Under the pieces are notes generated by a model. It had not been told where the DNA came from. It searched no databases and saw nothing but the letters and a program-made list of their open reading frames with translations. The position numbers and the translations under genes were made by a program. 64,000 nt of DNA, from the NCBI RefSeq assembly GCF_900215605.1, contig NZ_OBEL01000004.1, forward strand, positions 248,001 through 312,000, written 5' to 3'. The stretch is from Cohaesibacter gelatinilyticus. GTDB taxonomy: Bacteria > Pseudomonadota > Alphaproteobacteria > Rhizobiales > Cohaesibacteraceae. The stretch's first letter is position 1, and each line of letters starts with the position of its first letter. Positions 35,098 to 42,632 of the stretch are shown here, piece by piece.

Positions 35098-36705
35098 TTA
35101 GCTGTACATTTTGTACTCTTTTCGCAATCCCATAAAGATCGCGACCATCATGCCAAGAAGCACGAAAGTGAACGGGACGCCTGTTGCGACTGCAGCCGCC
35201 TGCAAGGCACCCAACCCGCCGCCAAGCAGCAATGCAATTGCAATCAGACCCTCGAAGATGGCCCAGAAAACACGTTGGACCACCGGAGCATCAATCTTGC
35301 CACCAGCTGTGATGCCGTCGATGACCAATGATCCGGAATCAGACGAGGTGACGAAGAAGACGATGACCAGAACGATGCCGACAAAGGACAGAACCTCAGT
35401 AAGAGGGAAAGCCTTGACCATTTCAAACAGCTTGACCGGTTGAGCAGCACTGGAAACAGCTTCGTTGCCCATGGTTACGACTTGATCGATTGCGGCACCA
35501 CCAAAGGTGGACATCCAAAAGATACTGACAACTGTTGGGATGATCAGAACGCAAGTGATGAATTCCCGCACAGTCCGGCCTTTGGAAACGCGAGCAATGA
35601 ACATACCCACGAAAGGTGCCCAGGAAATCCACCAAGCCCAATAAAAGGCAGTCCAACCTTGCATGAAGTTCTGGTCTTCACGACCGAACGGATTGGAGAG
35701 CGGAACAATTTCACGCAGGTATGCACCGATATTTTCAAAGAAACCTGAAACAATGAAACCAGTTGGGCCAAGCAGGAAGATGAAGGCCAGCAATCCGATT
35801 GCCAGGACCATGTTGATCTCGGACAGTCGCTTGACCCCGGCTTCCAGACCGGCAACCACGGAAATCAAGGCGACACCCGTAATGCCAAGAATGAGAACCA
35901 CCTTCATGGTGCCAGTTACCGGAACACCGAACAGGAAATTCAGTCCGGCAAGAGCCTGTTCTGCACCAAGGCCCAGTGATGTTGCCAAACCAAACAATGT
36001 CGCAAAGACACCCAGAATGTCGATGACATGCCCAGGCCAGCCCCAGACTCGGTCTCCCAGAATGGGTTGAAATGCCGAGCGAAGCGTTAACGGAAGTCCG
36101 CGATTATAGCTGAAGAAGGCAAGCGCCAAAGCCACAATCGCATAGATTGCCCATGGATGCAGACCCCAATGGAAAATGGTTGCTGCCATGGCAAGCTGAC
36201 GCGCGTCATCAACATTGCCAGCAGCGCCGCCCAAAGGTGCCCAGTCTGTCCTTACGCCATTTTCCATAGCTGTTCCACCAAAGGAACTGCCATAATGAGA
36301 CAATGGTTCGGATACACCGAAGAACATCAGGCCGATGCCCATGCCGGCTGCGAAAAGCATCGCAAACCAGCCAGCATAGGAATAGTCCGGTCGTGCTTCC
36401 TTGCCGCCCAAACGTACTTTGCCCAAAGGTGTGACAATCAACAACAACGAGAAAAGGACAAATAGATTGGCTGATGATAGCAACACCCAGTCAAAGGTAT
36501 TGGTCATGGTAGGGCGTAACCAACCAAAAAATGCACCTGCACTTTCCTGAAACAGAAGTGAGATAACAACAAAGGCCACAATGACCACAGCCGAGATTGC
36601 GAAAACGGGGTTGTGAATATCCAACCCCATGACTTGAACATTGTCTTGCCCAAGTTGGTAATGAGTATCGTTTTCCTGATCATTCGTAGTTTCTGAATCG
36701 ACCAT
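35098..36705 (-). CDS. BCCT-family betaine/choline/carnitine transporter
   Basis: 535 aa, 12 membrane segments. The BCCT signature region FYWAWWISWAPFVGMFIARVSKGRTVREF is clear, with the Trp-rich substrate box, plus GMGIGLMFFGVSEPLSHY. Sodium- or proton-coupled uptake of quaternary ammonium compounds. Termini are short, without the long osmosensory C-tail of BetP, which favours a nutritional rather than an osmotic role. Upstream lie the GlxA-type regulator and the corrinoid methyltransferase genes, so glycine betaine is a good candidate substrate. Confidence 0.93.
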   Translation of the reverse strand: MVDSETTNDQENDTHYQLGQDNVQVMGLDIHNPVFAISAVVIVAFVVISLLFQESAGAFFGWLRPTMTNTFDWVLLSSANLFVLFSLLLIVTPLGKVRLGGKEARPDYSYAGWFAMLFAAGMGIGLMFFGVSEPLSHYGSSFGGTAMENGVRTDWAPLGGAAGNVDDARQLAMAATIFHWGLHPWAIYAIVALALAFFSYNRGLPLTLRSAFQPILGDRVWGWPGHVIDILGVFATLFGLATSLGLGAEQALAGLNFLFGVPVTGTMKVVLILGITGVALISVVAGLEAGVKRLSEINMVLAIGLLAFIFLLGPTGFIVSGFFENIGAYLREIVPLSNPFGREDQNFMQGWTAFYWAWWISWAPFVGMFIARVSKGRTVREFITCVLIIPTVVSIFWMSTFGGAAIDQVVTMGNEAVSSAAQPVKLFEMVKAFPLTEVLSFVGIVLVIVFFVTSSDSGSLVIDGITAGGKIDAPVVQRVFWAIFEGLIAIALLLGGGLGALQAAAVATGVPFTFVLLGMMVAIFMGLRKEYKMYS

Positions 36706-37131
36706 TAACTCCTCCCCACAGTGAATTTATGATTATACCCATGTCGGATAACACAGGGCCTTCCAGTTAGGATCACGCCGTGCCCTTGCTCTCGGTGGTC
36801 AAAAAGCGACATCAATCCTTCTAAATCCGCCGAAAAAGGGTCAAATGCTGTTCACCATCCATCTTCGCAATAGTTGTGAACAAAATTCTCTCTGCTCAGC
36901 CGTGTCATTATGATCATCTGATTTGGTCTTCAAAAATGGCAAAAACCGCTGGTTTTTCCCGTCAGGAAATCTGCGTATCTGAAGAAAATCTAGATATGGT
37001 CAGATCATAAAATGCGAGGGGGGTCACAAAAAATTTGCTTGCGCATAATCAATTTTTCAAACAGGGTTCGGATCGGAGGACCTGCATATAATGCAGCAAA
37101 AGGAGAATCCCTAATATAGAGAGAGCCAGCC
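36706..37131. promoter_or_regulatory. Divergent control region of the BCCT and GlxA/AraC-type regulator genes
   Basis: This 426-base gap separates the two divergent genes. It contains single half-sites like those before the methyltransferase operons (ATGTCGG at 36741-36747, AGCGACAT at 36805-36812) and an inverted GTTCAC/GTGAAC pair near 36850-36885. No ORF of note is seen. Confidence 0.4.
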
Positions 37132-38169
37132 ATGGCGGTAGGTGAAACACGGTTTAAAACCTGTAGTGATATTGACGACAAGCCACAAAAAGTGGCCTTC
37201 ATCGTTTTGGAACGTTTTTCCATGATTGCCCTCGCTGCGGCGATAGATCCCTTGCGACTTGCCAACCGCATTTTGGAACGGGATCTGTTTGAATGGACCA
37301 TTTACAGTTTGGACGGACAGCCGGTACGTTCTTCCAATCACATCGATATTGCTGCTGATGCCTCACTTGATCAGCTGGATAGCGCCGATATCGTATTGGT
37401 TGTAACTGGTATAGATGTAGAACGGGTTCAACCCTCACCTCTTTTGGGACAGAAGTTACGGATGCTGAATGCCCGTGGAGCCATTCTCGGCTCCCTGTGC
37501 ACCGCAGCTTATTTGCTGGCTCAATACAATCTGCTGGATGGCTATCGTTGCACCATTCATTGGGAGAATTTACGCAGTTTTCGCGAAGAATTCCCTGATA
37601 TAGATGTCTCCAATGATATATTTGAAATTGATCGCAAACGCATGACATGTGCAGGCGGAACCGCAGCGCTTGACATGATGCTGATGTATATCGCCACTTT
37701 CCAATCGGTTTCCCTTGCACAGGAGGTGGCCGAGGTTACCTTGCATCAGCAAATTCGTACTGGTGAAGAGACCCAGCGCTATGATCTGGAGAATCGCCTT
37801 GGTATCAACAACCGAAATGTTCTGGCTGCGGTTGCCGCCATGAATGATCATGTCGAAGACCCCCTCAGTTGCCAGCAACTGGCTATGATGATGAATATCT
37901 CATCCCGACAGTTGGAAAGGTTGTTTCGGAAATACTTCGATTCCACACCAGGTCAGTATTACCTGAAGCTCCGTTTGGAAGCCGCTCGGGATCTTTTGCG
38001 CCGGACCAATCGACCAATTCTTGATGTAGCCGTTGCCTGTGGCTTTACCTCCACCTCGCATTTTACCAAATGCTATAGAGAGCATTTTGGCCCGACACCC
38101 ACCAAGGAACGGCAAAATATGTTCTGGGCAGCAGGCAACAAGAACCATGATATAGCTCGCAAGCCTTAA
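37132..38169 (+). CDS. GlxA/GbdR-type AraC-family regulator
   Basis: 345 aa. The N-terminal DJ-1/PfpI-like domain (about 18-205, VAFIVLERFSMIALAAAIDPLRLANR, GAILGSLCTAAYLLA) is without a hydrolase triad role. A C-terminal AraC DNA-binding domain (about 230-335) has two helix-turn-helix units (SCQQLAMMMNISSRQLERLF and RPILDVAVACGFTSTSHFTKCYREHFG). The same layout is found in GbdR, the glycine betaine/dimethylglycine sensor of pseudomonads, and in GlxA. It heads the corrinoid methyl-transfer cluster and probably activates it; candidate sites are at 38261, 40232 and 45892. Confidence 0.9.
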   Translation: MAVGETRFKTCSDIDDKPQKVAFIVLERFSMIALAAAIDPLRLANRILERDLFEWTIYSLDGQPVRSSNHIDIAADASLDQLDSADIVLVVTGIDVERVQPSPLLGQKLRMLNARGAILGSLCTAAYLLAQYNLLDGYRCTIHWENLRSFREEFPDIDVSNDIFEIDRKRMTCAGGTAALDMMLMYIATFQSVSLAQEVAEVTLHQQIRTGEETQRYDLENRLGINNRNVLAAVAAMNDHVEDPLSCQQLAMMMNISSRQLERLFRKYFDSTPGQYYLKLRLEAARDLLRRTNRPILDVAVACGFTSTSHFTKCYREHFGPTPTKERQNMFWAAGNKNHDIARKP

Positions 38170-38260
38170 GTGCTTGGCGAAACAAATTCCTGTTGCATAA
38201 CCATTTTTGCCTCTTTCTCCTGCTTCGTGGCAAGACAGTTTTATCACTTTAGTTCTTTAA

Positions 38261-38289
38261 ATGTCGGTCTGACAGAAATCAGATGTCGG
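38261..38289 (+). promoter_or_regulatory. Direct-repeat operator candidate before the corrinoid protein operon
   Basis: ATGTCGG occurs at 38261-38267 and 38283-38289, a 22-nt period or two helical turns, 78 nt before the corrinoid protein gene. AraC-type activators bind such direct half-sites. The motif also occurs near other genes of the pathway. Confidence 0.5.
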
Positions 38290-38366
38290 ATTACGAACAG
38301 TCCTTACTCGTAAAAACACGGTACCCTTTTGTGAATGGACTTCGCATTCGGCAACTGGAGGACTGC

Positions 38367-39065
38367 ATGTCTGATGAAGAAATGATTGATCTGGCGTCCC
38401 TTGGTGATGAAGATCTCGTAGCCCAAATGCACGACGATTTGTATGACGGACTGGCCGAGGAAATTGAAGAAGGTGTACGCATTCTCCTTGATCGGAAATG
38501 GGAGGCATACAGGGTTCTGACCGATGCTCTCGTTGAAGGCATGCGAATTGTGGGCGTTGATTTCCGTGATGGAATTCTGTTCGTGCCGGAAGTTTTGATG
38601 TCTGCCAATGCCATGAAAGCCGGTATGGCCATTTTGCGGCCACTCTTGGCTGAAGCTGGTGCTCCGCGCATGGGTAAAATGGTCATTGGTACCGTCAAGG
38701 GCGATATCCATGACATTGGCAAGAATCTTGTCTCCATGATGATGGAAGGTGCCGGATTTGATGTCATTGATATTGGCATCAACAACCCGGTTGAAAACTA
38801 TCTTGAAGCATTGGAAGAGCATCAGCCTGACATCCTGGGCATGTCAGCTCTGCTGACCACAACCATGCCTTATATGAAGGTTGTGATCGATACGCTGGAG
38901 GAAAAAGGTCTCCGTGACAAGTATATCGTCATGGTTGGTGGGGCTCCGTTGAATGAGGAGTTCGGTGAGGCTATCGGTGCCGATGCTTATTGCCGTGACG
39001 CTGCTGTCGCTGTCGAAATGGCCAAGGATCTGATTGCTCGCAAGCATAACCAGTTGGGAGCCTGA
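38367..39065 (+). CDS. Methyltransferase corrinoid protein (MtbC/MtgC type)
   Basis: 232 aa cobalamin-binding protein. N-terminal helical cap (about 5-95; MSDEEMIDLASLGDEDL, LTDALVEGMRIVGVDFRDGILFVPEVLMSANAM) and a Rossmann-like B12 domain with the D-x-H-x-x-G motif GDIHDIGKN, in which His115 should be the lower cobalt ligand. It carries the methyl group between the MttB-like enzyme and the THF methyltransferase. ATG 38367 with TGGAGGA is clear; the longer frame from 38283 would cover the operator-like repeat. Confidence 0.93.
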   Translation: MSDEEMIDLASLGDEDLVAQMHDDLYDGLAEEIEEGVRILLDRKWEAYRVLTDALVEGMRIVGVDFRDGILFVPEVLMSANAMKAGMAILRPLLAEAGAPRMGKMVIGTVKGDIHDIGKNLVSMMMEGAGFDVIDIGINNPVENYLEALEEHQPDILGMSALLTTTMPYMKVVIDTLEEKGLRDKYIVMVGGAPLNEEFGEAIGADAYCRDAAVAVEMAKDLIARKHNQLGA

Positions 39066-39069
39066 TGCC

Positions 39070-39735
39070 ATGAAGCAGGATGATATCTCCATCATTGAGG
39101 CAGGGAGTAAAGCCCTGCCGATAATCGGGACATCATTCGCAACGGTTGGAGAAAAAGCTTCGGTACTGGTCATCGCCTGTGGTGCATTGGCTCGGGAAAT
39201 TCTGGCCGTCAAGGAACAGTTGGGTCTGGATCACCTGACCCTGACCTGTTTGCCTGCGAATTTGCATAATCGCCCCGAGGATATTCCGCAGGCAGTGCGC
39301 GATGCAATTCACAAACATCGCGCCAATTATGGAAAAATTCTGATCGGTTTTGGCGATTGCGGTACCGGTGGTTTGCTGGATCGAGTATTGCAAGAAGAAG
39401 GCGTAGAGCGGTTGGAAGGTGCTCATTGCTATGCTTTCTTCAGCGGTTCCAAGGCCTTCGAGACCCGAGCTGATGAAGAATTTACCAGCTTTTATCTGAC
39501 TGATTTCCTGGTCCGGAATTTCGAAACCATGGTCATTCGTCCCTTGGGGCTCGATCGATTCCCGCAACTGCGTGACACTTATTTCCAGCATTATGAAAAA
39601 CTGGTCTATATAGTGCAGCATGCTGAAGACGGCATGATCGACAAAGCAAAAAAAGCCGCGGAGCGTCTTCAACTGCCGCTGGAAATTCGCCAGACTGGTT
39701 ATGGCGACTTGGAAGCTTTTTTGGCAAGGGCGTGA
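39070..39735 (+). CDS. DUF1638-family protein
   Basis: 221 aa conserved protein of unknown function. Features: VIACGALAREILAVKEQLGLDHLTLTCLPANLHNRPE, GFGDCGTGGLLDRVLQEEGVERLEGAHCYAFFSG and LGLDRFPQLRDTYFQHY. Several conserved Cys and Gly residues could hold a cofactor. DUF1638 genes often sit beside corrinoid methyltransferases; here the ATG lies 5 nt after the corrinoid protein gene, so a role in corrinoid or methyl-transfer chemistry is likely but unproved. Confidence 0.85.
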   Translation: MKQDDISIIEAGSKALPIIGTSFATVGEKASVLVIACGALAREILAVKEQLGLDHLTLTCLPANLHNRPEDIPQAVRDAIHKHRANYGKILIGFGDCGTGGLLDRVLQEEGVERLEGAHCYAFFSGSKAFETRADEEFTSFYLTDFLVRNFETMVIRPLGLDRFPQLRDTYFQHYEKLVYIVQHAEDGMIDKAKKAAERLQLPLEIRQTGYGDLEAFLARA

Positions 39736-39754
39736 GCCTGGTTTCCCAATCAAA

Positions 39755-40132
39755 TTATGATGTCTTTTCTGCCGATAACACAGGCAGAGAATAATAATCT
39801 CCCTTATCCTCGCAATAAATCTGCTGTTCAATGGCAAGGCCGGTATTGCCGTCGAGGGTACCGGCCATGACAGAGGTCACATCTTTGTCTCGTGGTTGCC
39901 AAAAAAGCTGGCTGCCACAGGTGCTGCAAAAGCCGCGCCGGGCTTGGTCAGAAGATTGATACCAGCAAATGGCGTCGCTTCCCTCAATTTCAAGATTGGC
40001 CGTTTTTACTTGTGTGGCTGCAACATAATGCCCGCTGGTCTTGCGACATTGAATGCAATGGCACGCGATAACTGGTCGGATTGAACCGTGGAGCCGATAT
40101 TGTACTGCGCCACATAAACATTGTCCTCTCAT
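39755..40132 (-). CDS. GFA/CENP-V-family zinc protein
   Basis: 125 aa, glutathione-dependent formaldehyde-activating (GFA) family. Zinc Cys pattern: GQCLCGAVQY, ACHCIQCRKTSG and GFCSTCGSQLFW. The family fold is sure; formaldehyde-glutathione chemistry is not proved for most members. Being placed inside a demethylation cluster, where formaldehyde may arise when THF is short, makes a detoxifying role plausible. GAGGAG is found 8 nt before the ATG. Confidence 0.85.
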   Translation of the reverse strand: MRGQCLCGAVQYRLHGSIRPVIACHCIQCRKTSGHYVAATQVKTANLEIEGSDAICWYQSSDQARRGFCSTCGSQLFWQPRDKDVTSVMAGTLDGNTGLAIEQQIYCEDKGDYYSLPVLSAEKTS

Positions 40133-40231
40133 ATGATCTACTCCTCGTGGTTGATGTCAACAGACGACGAAGGTGCTCCGCCACGTCATATGATATGCAA
40201 TACCTTTCTCGATAATTATCCGCAAAACGAC

Positions 40232-40259
40232 ATGTCGCTTTCAGAACGATTTTAGTCGC
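40232..40259 (+). promoter_or_regulatory. Direct-repeat operator candidate before the PF13769-metF operon
   Basis: ATGTCGCT at 40232-40239 and TAGTCGCC at 40253-40260 share GTCGC at a 21-nt period. The first copy also lies in the palindrome CGACATGTCG (40228-40237). It matches the half-site arrangement at 38261 and 45892. Confidence 0.4.
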
Positions 40260-40421
40260 CGTGGTTACAGACGGAAGAATTCCCATATTTCTGCCATTCT
40301 TGAAGGATGAAAGCGCCGTTTTTTCGAGCGCGGATGTCGCCTTCAGGATAGCTCCATATCCGAATGAGAGAAAGAATATCGGATATACGAGGCGATTGGA
40401 GCGCCTTGATGGGAGGATATA

Positions 40422-40727
40422 TTGGCTCAGAAAATCATTGTCTATTGGAGGGATATTCCGGCTCAGGTGATCGTCAAAAAGGGACGAATAAACGCCAAAC
40501 GAGAATTACCGGACATCTTCATCAAAGCAATCGACAAATGCGCCATGATTGACGGTGCCAAGGATAGCGACGCCTACCTGGCAGACTGGCGTCGTGAGGT
40601 GCCGATTACCGTTTCCGACAATCTGGATGACGAAGCTGCGATGGCACATGACATCCTGGTTGAAGCTTATCCAACTTCCCGTCTCGCTCAATTGGTTTCC
40701 CGCAAAGGCTTTGAACAGAAGGACTGA
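40422..40727 (+). CDS. Small PF13769-type protein (so-called virulence factor family)
   Basis: 101 aa soluble protein, MAQKIIVYWRDIPAQVIVKKG... with IDGAKDSDAYLADWRREVP, matching what I know of the small family found next to MetF-like and methyl-THF methyltransferase genes in marine alphaproteobacteria. Function unknown; the family name virulence factor has little meaning here. It uses a TTG start, supported by GGAGGA 4-5 nt upstream. It is 4 nt before the metF-like start. Confidence 0.75.
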   Translation: MAQKIIVYWRDIPAQVIVKKGRINAKRELPDIFIKAIDKCAMIDGAKDSDAYLADWRREVPITVSDNLDDEAAMAHDILVEAYPTSRLAQLVSRKGFEQKD

Positions 40728-40731
40728 GGCT

Positions 40732-41634
40732 ATGATGCGACCAACTTTGAATGCGGCAGGCAGACTCCCCGCTTCTATTGAAGTATCGCCAAAGCAAGCC
40801 GTGGAACGAGACGATATTTATGATCTCATTCCAAAAGGCTGTCGTGTCTATGTGACCGATCTAGGCAATGCGCCCGAAGACATGATTATCGCTGCCAATG
40901 CCCGTTTGGCACGGGCGGGATATTGCCCCGTTCCTCATTTTGCTGCTCGCCGTTTCGCAAGTGTCGAGCATTTTGAAAAGCGTCTGGAAAGGCTGGCAGG
41001 TGAAGCTGGTATCACGGATGTTTTGACCATTGCTGGTGAAGCAGTTCAACCAGGCCCTATTGCCTCCTCGCTGGATATGATGCGCACCGGCGCATTTGAC
41101 CGGCATGGTATCAGGCATATAGCGGTTGCTGGGCATCCAACCGGAGCACCTGATATTCCAACTCCGACCATCCGATCCTTCCTGATGCAAAAGCATGAAT
41201 ATGCCCAGACCAGTGATGCAGATTATCGGATCGTCACCCAGTTTGGATTTGATCCAGGTCGCATTCTGGAATGGTTTGATGAGTTGAAAAGCTGGGGCAA
41301 TGAATTTCCTGTCCATGTCGGAATTGCTGGTCCTGCCAAGACGACCACCTTGATGAAATATGCCGCAATGGTCGGGTTGGGAAATTCAGTTCAGTTTCTG
41401 AAGAAAAAAGGTTCCTCTTTGATGCCATTGCTCACCGGTTATAACCCCGATGTTGTGGTGGGGCCATTGGAAGAAGCAGTGAACCGAGATGCTGCCAAAC
41501 AATTGGCTCAAATTCACGTTTATCCATTTGGTGGCGTTGCCAAGGCAGCAGAATGGTTGAATAACCGGCAGAGTTGGCCCGGCTTGACCCAAGACAATAC
41601 CCCATCCCCTTTTAGAGCAGAGGCCGTATCATGA
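40732..41634 (+). CDS. Methylenetetrahydrofolate reductase-like protein
   Basis: 300 aa MetF-family barrel: ASIEVSPKQAVERDD, VYVTDLGNAPEDMIIAANARLARAGYCPVPHFAARRF, IAGEAVQPGPIASSLDMM, HPTGAPDIPTPT and VTQFGFDPGRILEW. The spacing of motifs follows MetF (FAD-binding barrel). In this cluster it would run in the oxidising direction, from methyl-THF to methylene-THF. Overlaps the methyltransferase gene by 4 nt (ATGA). Confidence 0.88.
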   Translation: MMRPTLNAAGRLPASIEVSPKQAVERDDIYDLIPKGCRVYVTDLGNAPEDMIIAANARLARAGYCPVPHFAARRFASVEHFEKRLERLAGEAGITDVLTIAGEAVQPGPIASSLDMMRTGAFDRHGIRHIAVAGHPTGAPDIPTPTIRSFLMQKHEYAQTSDADYRIVTQFGFDPGRILEWFDELKSWGNEFPVHVGIAGPAKTTTLMKYAAMVGLGNSVQFLKKKGSSLMPLLTGYNPDVVVGPLEEAVNRDAAKQLAQIHVYPFGGVAKAAEWLNNRQSWPGLTQDNTPSPFRAEAVS

Positions 41635-42551
41635 CTAGAACCATTGTCAGCTCCCATAAGCAGGAAGTCGTGATCGGCTTTGATCAACCCTTCTGTATCA
41701 TTGGTGAGCGTATCAACCCGACAGGCCGCAAGAAGCTTGCCGCTGAAATGAAAGAGGGTAACTACGAGACCGTGAAGGCTGATGCACTCGCGCAGGTGGC
41801 AGCTGGCGCTCATATGTTGGATGTGAATGCTGGTATTCCTCTTGCCGATGAGCCCGCCATTCTGGCAGAGACGATCCAGCTCGTTCAGTCTCTGGTGGAT
41901 GTACCAATTTCCATCGACAGTTCTATCATCGACGCTCTGGAAGCAGGTCTTTCTGTTTATCAGGGAAAGGCATTGGTCAATTCCGTAACAGGAGAAGAGG
42001 AAAGCCTTGAGCGCGTCCTACCATTGGTCAAGAAATATGGTGCAGCCGTCGTTGCCATTTCCAATGATGAAACAGGCATTTCAACCGACCCCGATGTGCG
42101 TTTTGCTGTTGCCAAGAAGATTGTCGAACGCGCTCAGGATCATGGCATTCCAGCTGCAGATGTCGTTGTCGATCCTCTTGTCATGCCAATCGGTGCCATG
42201 AATGATGCAGGACGTCAGGTCTTTCATTTGCTGCGTCGGTTGAAGGAAGAGCTGAAAGTCAACAGCACCTGCGGAGCCTCCAACATTTCCTTTGGCATTC
42301 CCAACCGTCATGTGATGAATGCCCATTTCCTTGCCATGGCATCGGTCGCCGGCATGACATCTGCTATCATGAACCCTCTCCATAAGGAAGAGCTGGATGG
42401 CATTCGCGCTGCCGATACTCTGAATGGCGTGGATCCGGATTGCATGGCATGGATCAAGGCCAATCGTGATCCGGCTGCAGCTGGAGGAGAAGATGCTGCT
42501 GGTGGTCGCCGTCGTCGCGGTGGTCGTCGGGCACGCAGCAGCGCTGCATAA
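41631..42551 (+). CDS. Methyl-THF:corrinoid methyltransferase (pterin-binding barrel) with Arg-rich tail
   Basis: 306 aa of the dihydropteroate synthase-like fold: IIGERINPTGRKKLAAEM, GAHMLDVNAGIPLADEPAILAETI, ISIDSSIIDALEAGL, NSVTGEEE and STCGASNISFGIPNRHVMNAHFL. As in AcsE/MtvA-type proteins it moves a methyl group between the corrinoid protein and THF. The last 16 residues (GGRRRRGGRRARSSAA) are an Arg/Gly tail outside the usual fold, similar to tails on three other proteins of this cluster. Confidence 0.9.
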   Translation: MTRTIVSSHKQEVVIGFDQPFCIIGERINPTGRKKLAAEMKEGNYETVKADALAQVAAGAHMLDVNAGIPLADEPAILAETIQLVQSLVDVPISIDSSIIDALEAGLSVYQGKALVNSVTGEEESLERVLPLVKKYGAAVVAISNDETGISTDPDVRFAVAKKIVERAQDHGIPAADVVVDPLVMPIGAMNDAGRQVFHLLRRLKEELKVNSTCGASNISFGIPNRHVMNAHFLAMASVAGMTSAIMNPLHKEELDGIRAADTLNGVDPDCMAWIKANRDPAAAGGEDAAGGRRRRGGRRARSSAA

Positions 42552-42632
42552 TGCGATCAGGCCCGGCCAACTAGTTCAGACCAAATCTACCCGAGGGGGC
42601 TATTTCGCACTCTCGGGCTCGTGCATTTGAAG

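Noticed and set aside
38170-38366. Cobalamin riboswitch before the corrinoid protein gene
   Set aside because: No B12 box or matching core is seen; the region is short and better explained by the direct-repeat operator candidate.
40261-40552. Overlapping short plus-strand ORFs before the PF13769 gene
   Set aside because: They lack ribosome sites and conserved features and overlap the well-supported TTG-started gene at 40422.
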